Positions 1 through 8,976 of a stretch of 64,000 bases of DNA are shown here, in pieces. The DNA lies in the NCBI RefSeq assembly GCF_900142225.1, contig NZ_FRAD01000004.1, positions 1 through 64,000 on the forward strand, read 5' to 3'. A program made the position numbers and the translations under genes. Source of the DNA: Hathewaya proteolytica DSM 3090. Its GTDB lineage: Bacteria; Bacillota; Clostridia; Clostridiales; Clostridiaceae. The stretch's first letter is position 1. Each line of letters opens with the position of its first letter. The notes under the pieces are model-generated. The model searched no databases. It was not told the DNA's origin and worked only from the letters and a program-made list of their open reading frames with translations.

Positions 1-153
1 ATTCATCTTGATTTTATTTGTGGAGTCATTATCAAATACGAGGTCATTTTCAACTAGATCAAAAATCTCATTACTTTTTGCGTTCTCAAGGAGAAGAAAA
101 AGACCTGCATTTGATGTTAGATTCTTAGCTGTGAAATCAATTTTATTAATCAT
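1..153 (-). mobile_element. IS1380-type transposase, N-terminal fragment
   Basis: Reading leftward from an ATG at 153, an open frame runs off the window edge. It begins MINKIDFTAKNLTSNAGLF and continues into a stretch rich in FDLVENDLVFDNDSTNKIK. I recognise this as the N-terminus of IS1380-family (DDE group 1) transposases common in clostridia. An A/G-rich ribosome site (AAAAAGGGG, reverse strand) lies just upstream. Only about 51 codons are inside the window, so the catalytic residues cannot be checked and I cannot say whether the element is intact. Family assignment rests on remembered similarity. Confidence 0.72.
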
Positions 154-245
154 AATTTAAACCCCTTTTTCTTCTTTTGTTACTATTATTGTACCATATA
201 TCGACTCATAAAAGCTGATAATTCAACACATTTTTGAGCATTTTT

Positions 246-266
246 CTTTCACCCAATGGGTGAAAG
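246..266. repeat. Near-perfect palindrome by IS edge
   Basis: CTTTCACCC and GGGTGAAAG form a 9-bp inverted repeat around a 3-base centre. It sits between the transposase start and the end of lrgB. It could be the end of the insertion sequence, a hairpin blocking read-in transcription, or the lrgAB terminator. Read in the lrgB direction it is followed by A's rather than T's, so a terminator for lrgAB is the weakest of the three. Confidence 0.45.
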
Positions 267-359
267 CTGAATTTTGAAGGAACGTATATTTATCAATGCT
301 TTGAGGGTGGTTTATAAAGTACTGACGTAGAATCTCAGTATATTGGAGGTGGCAATTGC

Positions 360-1055
360 TTAATGTATGAATTGGGAAAATACAGAAGCACCTAATACAG
401 TAAGCAATCCCGATACTGCTATGGAAAGGCTGCTCATGGCACCTTCAGTTTCACCCATCTCCATGGCCTTTGCTGTGCCGATGGCGTGAGACGAAGTACC
501 TATGGCGATTCCTTTGGCCAAGGGGTTATTTATTTTAAATAGCTTGCAAAGGAATTCTGCGAAAATATTCCCTAATATTCCTGTTATAATTATTACCGCT
601 ACAGTTAAAGTGACGTAACCACCTAGTTCCTCTGAGACTCCCATACCTATGGCAGTGGTAATGGATTTCGGCAGCAATGTCACATATTGTTGATGATTTA
701 GTCCAAACATAAGAGCCATAGCTAAAATTGAGCAAAGGCTAGTTAGTACACCAGATAGAATTCCTAAAATTATAGCTTTCCAGTTGTTTTTCAGCAATTC
801 TAGTTGCTCATATAAAGGAATAGCAAGACAAACAGTTGAAGGAGTTAAGAGATAGCTTAGATACTTTGCTCCTTCGTAATAAGATTTATAATCTATTTTT
901 CCCAATAATAAGATTGCAATAGTGGATATGATGGAGATGAGCAATGGATTAAAAATGGCCAACTTAAATTTATCTTTCAAAAACATACCAAAACTGTAGG
1001 ATAAAATGCTGACCATTACACCAAAGAAGACAGAGTGTGTTAGAAAATTGTTCAT
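360..1055 (-). CDS. lrgB: LrgB/CidB-family membrane protein
   Basis: This 231-residue, very hydrophobic protein has the normal LrgB length and the family's conserved blocks: a LLTPSTVCLAIPLY stretch near residue 70, LLPKSITTAIGMG near 130, and GIAIGTSSHAIGTAKAMEM near 183. LrgB partners the small LrgA protein. The pair is known in other Firmicutes to modulate murein hydrolase activity and autolysis and has been linked to transport of pyruvate or glycolate. It lies 10 bases downstream of lrgA on the same strand, so the two are almost certainly co-transcribed. No LytSR-type regulator is next to them here. The family call is firm; the substrate and physiological role in this organism are inference. 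Confidence 0.9.
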   Translation of the reverse strand: MNNFLTHSVFFGVMVSILSYSFGMFLKDKFKLAIFNPLLISIISTIAILLLGKIDYKSYYEGAKYLSYLLTPSTVCLAIPLYEQLELLKNNWKAIILGILSGVLTSLCSILAMALMFGLNHQQYVTLLPKSITTAIGMGVSEELGGYVTLTVAVIIITGILGNIFAEFLCKLFKINNPLAKGIAIGTSSHAIGTAKAMEMGETEGAMSSLSIAVSGLLTVLGASVFSQFIH

Positions 1056-1065
1056 TTACGTATTC

Positions 1066-1437
1066 CTACCTTTCATTGCGTTTTATTATGACTTGAGTTA
1101 CAGTTCCAGATATTGCCATAACCAAAATTGTAGAAAAAATTGTTATTATGGCAAAAGGAGCCCAAACAGGTTTAATTATATTCCAAGACTCCAATAGTCC
1201 AACAGCTGCTGGAATGAACATAAGAGGCATAATTTCAATTAAGAATTTTGAAGTTTCTCTTACGCTGGATAGTTTTATTGTATTAGTTTTTAAACAGAGA
1301 AACATTATAACAAGGCCGTATATGCTAGCAGGTACAGGCAAGGGTATAATGTGATTAAGGATTTCTCCTAAAAATGAAATAATAATTATGATGCTGAATT
1401 GTTTTATAAACTTCATGCTTTTACCTCCAGGTTTCAA
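1066..1437 (-). CDS. lrgA: LrgA/CidA-family holin-like protein
   Basis: The 123-residue product has four predicted membrane helices and the family signature LLGEILNHIIPLPVPASIYGLVIMFLCL near residues 20-48 (shown in pieces: PLPVPASIYGL is the core). LrgA/CidA proteins resemble phage holins and work with LrgB/CidB. An AGGTAAAAG-type ribosome site precedes an internal ATG (MKFIKQFS, codon 8, starting at 1416), which may be the true start; the longer frame begins MKPGGKSMKF. The gene is first in a two-gene operon that diverges from the chemoreceptor gene, with about 125 bases of shared upstream sequence. Confidence 0.88.
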   Translation of the reverse strand: MKPGGKSMKFIKQFSIIIIISFLGEILNHIIPLPVPASIYGLVIMFLCLKTNTIKLSSVRETSKFLIEIMPLMFIPAAVGLLESWNIIKPVWAPFAIITIFSTILVMAISGTVTQVIIKRNER

Positions 1438-1563
1438 AGTTTTAATACTAATTTAAAATATCACAGCTAGATTTTCGTGTCAAATGGGGATGAAAAATAC
1501 ATAATTATGTAAAGTATACGCAAAATGAAACGAATATTAAGATAAATGAAGGGAGGTATATTT

Positions 1564-3570
1564 ATGAGAACCATTAAGGGAAAAATTATTGGTGTTTGTT
1601 TATTGCTGTTTGCCATATGCATTTTTGTAATATCTTTTATAGGATACAATACTTCTAAAACAAATATCACTGAACAAACTCTGTCTAAAATTGAAAATGA
1701 GGCCAACACTTATTCAGCAAGATTTGAAGGGTGGCTAAATACAAAGGGTGAAATAGTAGATGAACTCAGCAGTGATTTCGAAGGCATAAAAAAGTTTGAC
1801 AAAAGTACATTGGAATTTTTGTTTGACAAGAAGATTGAGCATAATGAGGGGGTAGTTTCAGCTTACATAGGGTTAGAAAACAAAACTTTTATTGATGAAT
1901 CATCTACAGATATACCATCTGATTATGATTGCACTACAAGGGATTGGTATATGGAGGCTTTAAAAGAGGATAAACTGATGTACACGTCTCCATATATAGA
2001 TGCCATTACAGAACAGATGGTTCTTACCATTTCTAAACAAGTAAAGGATAAGGGTAAAGTAATTGGCGTTGTTGGAATTGATTTATCTGTAGATTACTTG
2101 TTAGATGCAACTAGAAACGTAAAATCAGGCGACAGTTCCTATGCTTTTCTTTTGGACAAGGATGGAAATTTTGTTACCCATCCCAATAAGGCATTTCAAC
2201 CAACAGAAAAAGGAGCTTTTAATTTTAACAAAGTTTTAGATGGCAGATTTAAAAAAATTGGCCAAGACATAAGAAAGGATAATAGTATTAATATTGAGAA
2301 GGACTATGATGGTATTAATAAATACTTTGTTACCTCAAAAATAAAGGCTACAAATTGGACCTTTGGTTTTGCTGTTCCAGAGGACTATGTGATGAAGCCA
2401 ATCCAAGAGCTTTTAAACAAGTTTGTCATAGCTATTGTAATTTGTAGTTTAGTAACAGTGACCTTACTATTCATTATAATAACCATTATATTTAAGCCAT
2501 TTAAGCAGATTGTAAGGGATTTAGAGAAATTTGCAGAGGGTGACTTCACTAATGAGAGATTGAAGAAACCTAGTAAGAGAAATGACGAAATAGGAAAGAT
2601 AAATAACTCTTTGCATAAGGTACAAGCTCAATTAACTAAAGTTATTGCAGAGATATTAGATAATTCACAAAGCATCAGTGCATTATCAGAAGAACTTGCA
2701 GCCACGGTGGATGAGCTATCCTCTAGAGCAGAAAGCATTAATAATTCAGTAGTTACAATTACGGGAGGTATGGAGGAAGCTAGCGTTGCAGCAGATGAAA
2801 TAAGCTCTTCAATTGAAGAAGTTGATGCTAGTGTAAACGAATTGTCTTCAAAGGCTATGATAGGTCATGATAATTCTAACCAGTTTAAAAAACGAGCTAT
2901 AAATGTAAAGAATAGTAGTGAAGAAGCTATAAGAGGAAGTAAGAAAATATATGAAGAAAAGCGAAAACATATGGAAAGAGCCATAGAAGAAGGCAAGGTT
3001 GTAGATAGCATAAAGGTTATGGCTGATACCATAGCAAGTATTGCATCGCAAACAAATTTACTTGCTTTAAACGCAGCCATAGAAGCAGCTAGGGCAGGGG
3101 ATCAAGGAAGAGGATTTGCTGTAGTAGCCGAGGAAGTTAGAAAACTTGCAGAACAATCTTCGGAGGCTGTAACTAATATTCAGGAAACCATTGTTAAGGT
3201 GCAGGGAGCATTTAAAATTAGTATTGACACAGGTAGCGATATTTTAGATTTTATTAATAATGAAGTTAATGAACAATTTGATTCTTATGGTGAGACAGGT
3301 AATCAATATTATAATGACGCAAATTTCGTTGCTGAGATGTCAGAAGAACTTGCAGATATGTCTAAACAGATTACATTGGCAGTAGGTCAAGCTAGCGAAT
3401 TTGTGCAACGTATGGCGTTAAATTCAAAAGAAACAAGTGGTAAGGCAGAGTATATAAGAGAAAGTATGAAAGAGACAACAAAAGCAATAGGACAGGTTTC
3501 CGTGGCAGTTCAAAATCAGGCAGAATTAGCTCAACATTTAAATGAAATGGTACAAAAGTTTAAAATATAG
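1564..3570 (+). CDS. Methyl-accepting chemotaxis protein, Cache sensor
   Basis: This transmembrane chemoreceptor has about 668 residues. Order: a membrane helix near residues 8-28, an extracytoplasmic dCache-like sensor (about 35-275, with the RDWYMEAL and VGIDLSVDYLLD motifs), a second helix near 285-308, a HAMP linker, and a cytoplasmic signalling domain. The hairpin tip is intact (QTNLLALNAAIEAARAG, then FAVVAEEVRKLAEQS). The start at 1564 is preferred over the earlier in-frame ATG at 1546 because GGGAGG (1551-1556) sits just upstream of 1564 and after 1546. Such receptors signal to CheA/CheW; no che genes are in the window. The ligand is unknown, but dCache domains often bind small acids or amino acids. 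Confidence 0.93.
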   Translation: MRTIKGKIIGVCLLLFAICIFVISFIGYNTSKTNITEQTLSKIENEANTYSARFEGWLNTKGEIVDELSSDFEGIKKFDKSTLEFLFDKKIEHNEGVVSAYIGLENKTFIDESSTDIPSDYDCTTRDWYMEALKEDKLMYTSPYIDAITEQMVLTISKQVKDKGKVIGVVGIDLSVDYLLDATRNVKSGDSSYAFLLDKDGNFVTHPNKAFQPTEKGAFNFNKVLDGRFKKIGQDIRKDNSINIEKDYDGINKYFVTSKIKATNWTFGFAVPEDYVMKPIQELLNKFVIAIVICSLVTVTLLFIIITIIFKPFKQIVRDLEKFAEGDFTNERLKKPSKRNDEIGKINNSLHKVQAQLTKVIAEILDNSQSISALSEELAATVDELSSRAESINNSVVTITGGMEEASVAADEISSSIEEVDASVNELSSKAMIGHDNSNQFKKRAINVKNSSEEAIRGSKKIYEEKRKHMERAIEEGKVVDSIKVMADTIASIASQTNLLALNAAIEAARAGDQGRGFAVVAEEVRKLAEQSSEAVTNIQETIVKVQGAFKISIDTGSDILDFINNEVNEQFDSYGETGNQYYNDANFVAEMSEELADMSKQITLAVGQASEFVQRMALNSKETSGKAEYIRESMKETTKAIGQVSVAVQNQAELAQHLNEMVQKFKI

Positions 3571-3580
3571 TTAAAGTATA

Positions 3581-3619
3581 AAAATCATCAACTGAATTAA
3601 TATAAGTTGATGATTTTTT
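3581..3619 (+). terminator. Rho-independent terminator after chemoreceptor
   Basis: AAAATCATCAACT pairs with AGTTGATGATTTT and runs into a T-tract. It starts 10 bases after the chemoreceptor stop codon. Confidence 0.85.
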
Positions 3620-3670
3620 AATGTATAATATAAGTTAGAAATAATTTTTTACATAGAAAGGGGAATGTTT

Positions 3671-5272
3671 ATGGGTAAGAGCAATATTATAAAAAATAAA
3701 TATTATCTGTTTTTAACTGAATTTTTTGCCGGCATGTCGGTTATGGCGGTGGAGCTAGGTGCTAGTAGGCTATTGGCTCCATATTTCAGTTCTTCTCAAA
3801 TTGTTTGGACAATTATTATTGGTACTATCATGATTGCCATGGCTTTGGGAAATATATGGGGTGGCAGAAGTGCAGACAAGGATCCCAATCCCGATAAATT
3901 ATATATGCGTCTTATTATTGCGGCAGTTTGGATTGCGGCTATACCAGTGGTGGGCAAATATATCATTATAGGTGTATCTGCCTTGTTGGTAGTGACTATA
4001 AGCAACAATCTTTTAATTATTGCCGCTTTTCTAGCTTGTATGATTATTTTTGTGTTTCCACTTTTTTTACTGGGCACTGTGACACCATCTCTTGTAAAAT
4101 ATACGGTTAATAGCTTGGATGACAGTGGCAAGGTAGTGGGAACCCTTGGTGCATATAATACTATTGGAAGCATAATCGGAACTTTCCTTCCTACTTTTGT
4201 TACAATACCTGCTGTGGGGACAGCCATAACCTTTCTAATATTTTCTGGAATACTTCTTATTATTGGAATTATTTATTTTTTAAATAATGGAAGGAAGAAA
4301 AAAAAGGTTGTTATAGCTTTCTTTGTATTTCTGTGCTGTAGTATCATTGGATCAAGTAGTAGTTTTGCCTTTTGGGAAAAGTCTTTGATTTATGAGGGGG
4401 AATCAATATATAATTACCTTCAGGTTAAAGAAAACAAAGACAATGTGGTGTTGTCAACCAATGTTTTATTCGGAGTACAATCTATCATGGTTAAGGATGG
4501 ATCTTTAACGGGAATGTATTATGATTATGCATTGGCGGCTCCATTAATGTCTGGAATTGTAGATGAAAGGGGTGGGGATATACTAATACTTGGCATGGGC
4601 ACGGGAACATATGCAAAACAGTGTCATAAATACTTTAATAATGTGGATATACAAGGGGTGGAGATAGATAGCAAAATTACAACGCTGTCCACAGAGTACT
4701 TTGATATGGATAAAGATATTGATACAATAACTTATGATGGGCGGGCATATCTTCATGCCACAGAGAAAAAATATGATGTAATTATGGTGGATGCCTATCA
4801 GGATATAACAATTCCCTTTCAGATGTCCACAGTGGAATTTTTTCAGATGGTAAAGGATCATTTAAAAGCTGATGGAATTATGGTAGTAAATATGAATATG
4901 CATACAAATGAGGATGGCAGCATTAACTCTTATTTAGCAGATACCATCTCCAGTGTTTTTGGGGACGTTCAAACTATAGATGTGCCAAATTGTACAAACA
5001 GAGAATTATTTGCTAAAGCTAATGGAAATATGAAAGAGGCTTTAAAAAACAATATAAATTCTGTTGAGGACGAGGACTTGCAAAAACTCATGATAAAGGT
5101 GAGGGATGAAATTTCTGAATATAAAGCAGGCAACTACATTTTTACTGACGATAAGGCTCCAGTAGAATTGCTTGGTATGAAAGTAATCGACAAAATCGTA
5201 CAAAAAGAAATAAAATACTACAAGGATGTTTTTAAAAAAGAAGGATTAAAGGGTATACTCAACATAAATTAG
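3671..5272 (+). CDS. Membrane-fused spermidine-synthase-like protein
   Basis: About 533 residues. The N-terminal half (to about residue 225) is a multi-helix membrane domain, beginning with the FFAGMSVMAVELGASRLLAPYF motif typical of fused MFS/spermidine-synthase proteins. The C-terminal half is a Rossmann methyltransferase-like aminopropyltransferase fold with the SAM-binding loop ILGMGTGTYAK and the acidic strand end GVEID. The segment VDAYQDITIPFQMST replaces the classical polyamine-pocket sequence, as in many family members not shown to make polyamines. The real substrate is therefore open. The start at 3671 is chosen over ATG 3665 because AAAGGGG (3657-3663) is better spaced. The next gene is a phosphoesterase 49 bases on, probably in the same transcript. 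Confidence 0.82.
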   Translation: MGKSNIIKNKYYLFLTEFFAGMSVMAVELGASRLLAPYFSSSQIVWTIIIGTIMIAMALGNIWGGRSADKDPNPDKLYMRLIIAAVWIAAIPVVGKYIIIGVSALLVVTISNNLLIIAAFLACMIIFVFPLFLLGTVTPSLVKYTVNSLDDSGKVVGTLGAYNTIGSIIGTFLPTFVTIPAVGTAITFLIFSGILLIIGIIYFLNNGRKKKKVVIAFFVFLCCSIIGSSSSFAFWEKSLIYEGESIYNYLQVKENKDNVVLSTNVLFGVQSIMVKDGSLTGMYYDYALAAPLMSGIVDERGGDILILGMGTGTYAKQCHKYFNNVDIQGVEIDSKITTLSTEYFDMDKDIDTITYDGRAYLHATEKKYDVIMVDAYQDITIPFQMSTVEFFQMVKDHLKADGIMVVNMNMHTNEDGSINSYLADTISSVFGDVQTIDVPNCTNRELFAKANGNMKEALKNNINSVEDEDLQKLMIKVRDEISEYKAGNYIFTDDKAPVELLGMKVIDKIVQKEIKYYKDVFKKEGLKGILNIN

Positions 5273-5321
5273 CTGATATATGGTTTATGGTAAATATATG
5301 AATATTGTTATGGAGATAATA

Positions 5322-6182
5322 ATGAAGAAAATTTTAGGTAGAACATACAAATATTATGGAAAATTATTGATTATATTTATTGCAGGTGTTTGTTTTTTAA
5401 TATGGCAAAACAACAGTATTGTTATATCAAGAATTAATTATAGTAATTCAAAGATCTCCAAGGAGTTCAACAATTTCAAGATTGCCCACCTTTCCGACTT
5501 ACATAATAAAAGCTTTGGTAAGGGTGGAAAAAATATTATAGACAAGCTAAAAAATATGAAACCAGATATAATTGTAATAACAGGGGATCTAATAGATAGA
5601 AGAAAGTATAACCTTAATATAGCTATGGAACTAGTGGACAATGCGGTGAAAATCTCTCCTGTTTACTATGTTTCTGGAAATCATGAAGCATGGTCAAAAA
5701 AATATGAAGATATAAAGGGCAAATTGTTGTCATCAGGTGTTAAAGTTGTGGATAATGAAGTTCTTAAGATTTATAAGGGAAATAGCTATATAAATTTAAT
5801 GGGCCTTAGAGATCCAGATTTTCTGACCTCTGACTATCTTGAGGGCACTGATGTTACTGAAGTTGAAGAAAATCTCTGCAAATGGAAAGAGTGTGAGGGC
5901 TTTAAAGTTTTGCTTTCACACAGGCCTGAACTTTTAAAGTTGTATAAAGATTATAAAATTGACCTTATTTTTTCAGGACATGCTCATGGTGGGCAGATAA
6001 GGATTCCGGGAGTAGGCGGAATTGTTGCTCCGGATCAAGGATTATTCCCTAAATATACTAGTGGAATTTATAAAGAAAATCATACAAGCATGGTGGTTAG
6101 CAGGGGGCTTGGAAACAGTATTTTCCCCTTTAGAATTTTCAATAGACCGGAGATTGTAGAAGTAACCTTAAAAGTCCAATGA
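5322..6182 (+). CDS. Membrane-anchored calcineurin-like phosphoesterase
   Basis: A metallophosphoesterase of the YkuE/YaeI type, 286 residues, with one N-terminal membrane helix (about residues 9-26). The metal-binding motifs are all present: HLSDLHN, GDLIDRR, GNHEAW, a late LSHRPE and GHAHGGQIR. Family members hydrolyse phosphodiesters, including lipid-linked ones (YaeI acts on UDP-2,3-diacylglucosamine); this organism's substrate is unknown. The start at 5322 follows GGAGAT (5312-5317); a longer frame opening at 5280 lacks a ribosome site. Confidence 0.88.
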   Translation: MKKILGRTYKYYGKLLIIFIAGVCFLIWQNNSIVISRINYSNSKISKEFNNFKIAHLSDLHNKSFGKGGKNIIDKLKNMKPDIIVITGDLIDRRKYNLNIAMELVDNAVKISPVYYVSGNHEAWSKKYEDIKGKLLSSGVKVVDNEVLKIYKGNSYINLMGLRDPDFLTSDYLEGTDVTEVEENLCKWKECEGFKVLLSHRPELLKLYKDYKIDLIFSGHAHGGQIRIPGVGGIVAPDQGLFPKYTSGIYKENHTSMVVSRGLGNSIFPFRIFNRPEIVEVTLKVQ

Positions 6183-6250
6183 TAACTTATTAAAAATTAA
6201 GTGATAATTTAGTTCTATATAAATGTTAGAAAATATAAATTTTACTAATT

Positions 6251-6280
6251 TCGACAAAAGATAAAAAAATGTGTTATAAT
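6251..6280 (+). promoter_or_regulatory. SigA-type promoter of CAP-domain gene
   Basis: TCGACA (6251-6256), 18 bases, then a perfect TATAAT (6275-6280), placed 28 bases before the start codon at 6309. A GGAGG-like site (AAGGAGGG, about 6296-6303) lies between. Confidence 0.65.
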
Positions 6281-6308
6281 AAAAACCTACAGTAAAAGGA
6301 GGGTTATT

Positions 6309-7346
6309 ATGCATATAAAAAAGATATTGGAAACGGTAAAGAGCAAAAGTATTTTAGCAATAGCAGTTGCCATATCGCTTTCTACAGTTGTAGCGTTCGC
6401 TGGTTTTAAGACAATTAGAAACAATAGAGAAGTATCGTTGAAAAAGAACAACGAGGTATCAAAAGAGTTAAGCACATCAAAGCCCATAATACCTTATGAA
6501 GATAAGAAGACGGCGAAAGATGTGAAGGTTTTAAAACAACAGGAAAAAGAAGAAAAACAAGTTTCCAAGATTAATGAACAAAAAAATGTACAAGCTACAA
6601 ATAAAGTGAAGAAGAATTTGAACAATAAAGATTTAAATAGAACTAATGTTTACAAAGCTACAGAGAAACAGTATCAAAGTAAAATTGTACAGCCTTTGAA
6701 GTCTGAGACCCTGGAGCTAGAAAGTTGCGAACTTCAGCCAACAGGGGATAAAGTAACAGATATTAAAACAATTGAACAAAAGTCACCGACAAATTCTACG
6801 TCAACTAAAACTCCAACTCCAACTCCAACTTCAACCTGGACTCCCACTCCAAAACAGAAGAATCCAGCGCAGTCAGTGGAGACGGTTAAGGAAAAATCTA
6901 GTGATAACGTGGATATCAGCGGATTAGAACCATTGCCAACTAAGTATAATATTTCAGTAAGCGGTTCACAGGAACAAATAATACTTAATTTGCTTAACAG
7001 TAAAAGAAGACAAGCGGGTCTAAAAGAGTTAGTGATGGACAATACTTTGTTGAAAGTTGCTAGATACAAAAGCAATCACATGATTCAATATGACTATTTT
7101 AATCACAGCACTCCAAAAGGCGAATTGTGGTATGATTGGCTTAGAAAGATAGGATATAAGTACAGTGGCACAGGAGAAAATATTGCGTACAACTACTCAG
7201 GTGGAGAGCAGCTATTTAATCAGTGGTGGAATTCCCAGGGGCATAGGGATAATATGATGAATCCTAGCTATACAAAAATTGGAATTGGTGTTGTGTACAA
7301 TAAGGACAAAGGTGTTTATATGGGAACACAAACCTTTGCAAATTAA
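6309..7346 (+). CDS. Secreted CAP-domain (SCP/YkwD-like) protein
   Basis: This 345-residue protein has an N-terminal membrane/signal segment (about 13-34), a long charged Lys/Glu/Asn-rich spacer, a Thr-Pro repeat linker near 158-180, and a C-terminal CAP domain (about 222-345). The CAP motifs are clear: NHMIQYDYFNHSTP, GENIAYNYSGGEQLFNQWW, GHRDNMMNPSY and IGIGVVYN. Bacterial CAP proteins of this group are extracytoplasmic and usually of unknown activity; in Bacillus and Clostridium relatives they associate with the spore or cell wall. The gene is flanked by its own promoter and a terminator, so it appears monocistronic. Confidence 0.9.
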   Translation: MHIKKILETVKSKSILAIAVAISLSTVVAFAGFKTIRNNREVSLKKNNEVSKELSTSKPIIPYEDKKTAKDVKVLKQQEKEEKQVSKINEQKNVQATNKVKKNLNNKDLNRTNVYKATEKQYQSKIVQPLKSETLELESCELQPTGDKVTDIKTIEQKSPTNSTSTKTPTPTPTSTWTPTPKQKNPAQSVETVKEKSSDNVDISGLEPLPTKYNISVSGSQEQIILNLLNSKRRQAGLKELVMDNTLLKVARYKSNHMIQYDYFNHSTPKGELWYDWLRKIGYKYSGTGENIAYNYSGGEQLFNQWWNSQGHRDNMMNPSYTKIGIGVVYNKDKGVYMGTQTFAN

Positions 7347-7361
7347 ATATTAGTATGTAAG

Positions 7362-7397
7362 ATGCGCAGAAAATATAAAATTTCTGCGCATTATTTT
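7362..7397 (+). terminator. Rho-independent terminator after CAP gene
   Basis: ATGCGCAGAAA and TTTCTGCGCAT form an 11-bp stem around an 8-base loop, followed by TATTTTT. It begins 16 bases after the CAP-domain stop codon, which is also why the apparent upstream extension of the lemA frame is not coding. Confidence 0.9.
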
Positions 7398-7490
7398 TGG
7401 GCCCTGTTATACTTTCGAATGAAGATGGGAATAATAAATTATAATGTGAATATGTATATAAATAGTAAAGTATATTTTGGAGGTAATATT

Positions 7491-8039
7491 ATGAAATTTA
7501 AACCTTGGATGATTGTTGTAGTAATTTTAGCCGTATTGGGGATCTTTGTAGTAGCTCAGTATAACGGTTTAGTAAATCATGAAGAAACAGTGAATTCAAA
7601 GTGGTCTCAAGTGGAGAATAATTTAAAGAGAAGAGCGGATTTGATACCAAACCTTGTAAGTACTGTTAAGGGGTATGCTAGTCATGAAAGCAATGTCTTA
7701 AAGGAAGTTACTGATGCCAGAACTGGGTATGAAAAGGCAAAAACACCAGAGGAGTTTGCAAAGGCAGAGGCAAACTTAAAAAGTTCTATTAATATGGTGA
7801 TGGAAGCTTATCCGGATTTAAAGGCAAATGCTAGTTTCTTGTCATTACAGGATGAATTATCTGGAAGCGAAAATAGATTAACTGTAGCAAGAATGGATTA
7901 CAATAATGCCGTTGAAAATTACAATAAATCCATAAGAAGATTTCCAAAAAATATTTTTGCTGGAATCATGGGATTTCATGAGAAAGAATATTTTCAGATT
8001 ACAGAAAGCGATGCAGATACACCAGAAGTGAAATTTTAG
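7491..8039 (+). CDS. LemA family protein
   Basis: 182 residues: one N-terminal membrane helix (about 5-24), then the helical LemA domain with the hallmark NGLVNHEETVNSKWSQVEN followed by RRADLIPNLVSTVKGYASHE and, near the C-terminus, the usual YN(N)AVENYNKSIRRFP segment. The function of LemA proteins is not established; they are very often next to TPM-domain (YgcG-like) genes, as here, 15 bases upstream of one. The start at 7491 has a strong TTTTGGAGGT site; an upstream in-frame ATG falls inside the preceding terminator and was discarded. Confidence 0.92.
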   Translation: MKFKPWMIVVVILAVLGIFVVAQYNGLVNHEETVNSKWSQVENNLKRRADLIPNLVSTVKGYASHESNVLKEVTDARTGYEKAKTPEEFAKAEANLKSSINMVMEAYPDLKANASFLSLQDELSGSENRLTVARMDYNNAVENYNKSIRRFPKNIFAGIMGFHEKEYFQITESDADTPEVKF

Positions 8040-8054
8040 GAATGGTGATTTTAT

Positions 8055-8834
8055 ATGATCAAAAACTGTTTTAGAAAGTTATGTTGCGTTTGGGTGTCTA
8101 TTTTTGCTATAATACTATGCTTTTGCCTAAAGACTAATGCTGCAGTGCCAAAGCCTAGCAGGGATTTTTATGTGTATGATGATTACGGCATTTTAAGTGA
8201 AGATGTTAAGAGCTACATAATAAGTACAAACACTAGTTTATTTGATAAAACGGGAGCACAAATTGTGGTGGCACTTGTAAATTCCCTTCAGGGGCGGGAC
8301 ATAGAATCTTATACGGTGGATATGTTTCGCTCATTTAAAATTGGCTCTAGTGAGAAAAATAATGGCATACTTTTGCTTTGTGCTATCAACGACAGCAAGG
8401 TAAGGTTAGAAGTGGGATATGGGCTAGAAGGGGCACTACCTGACAGCAAAGCAGGTAGAATTTTAGATGAATATCTCATTCCAAGATTTAAGACAAAACA
8501 ATATGAAGAAGGAATAATCGATACGTACAAAGCTATATTGTCAGTAGTTCAACAGGAGTACAATGTGGAAATAGATAAATCAATTCCATCACAGGATTAC
8601 GTGGTAGATGAGAAAAGCACGATTAGAACTGCCATACCTATAGCAATTATTTTATTACTAATAATCATGGATTTATTTCTTAATAGAGGCAGAATAATTA
8701 GAAGTTTGCTTTACATCATAATATTTTCTGGTCGAAATAATGGTGGAGGATTTGGTAGCGGTGGCTTTGGCGGTGGAGGTTCAGCAGGAGGGGGAGGTTC
8801 TTCTGGTGGTGGTGGAGCCTCTAGAAATTTTTAA
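8055..8834 (+). CDS. TPM-domain protein, YgcG-like, glycine-rich tail
   Basis: 259 residues: a signal peptide ending near residue 30, a TPM domain (about 35-170, with YDDYGILSEDV, TGAQIVVALVNSLQGRDIESY and LEVGYGLEGALPD), a membrane helix near 194-212, and a tail made almost only of Gly and Ser. The TPM fold is shared with the plant photosystem II repair phosphatase TLP18.3; bacterial members are thought to work in the envelope, often with LemA. It is likely co-transcribed with lemA. The function is unknown beyond the family. Confidence 0.9.
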   Translation: MIKNCFRKLCCVWVSIFAIILCFCLKTNAAVPKPSRDFYVYDDYGILSEDVKSYIISTNTSLFDKTGAQIVVALVNSLQGRDIESYTVDMFRSFKIGSSEKNNGILLLCAINDSKVRLEVGYGLEGALPDSKAGRILDEYLIPRFKTKQYEEGIIDTYKAILSVVQQEYNVEIDKSIPSQDYVVDEKSTIRTAIPIAIILLLIIMDLFLNRGRIIRSLLYIIIFSGRNNGGGFGSGGFGGGGSAGGGGSSGGGGASRNF

Positions 8835-8976
8835 GAATTTGTGGTATAATTGTTTCTTAGAAATATTTAGGTGATTACATTTGTGAAAAATTAATTGTGA
8901 ATTATTTACTTCAAGGGCATTATAAGATATGATATTGATATACTTAAAATATTAAGTAAGGAGATGAGAAACGAGG

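Noticed and set aside
3796..4227. Reverse-strand frame of 143 codons inside the spermidine-synthase-like gene
   Set aside because: Antisense shadow of a clearly conserved membrane domain; no ribosome site.
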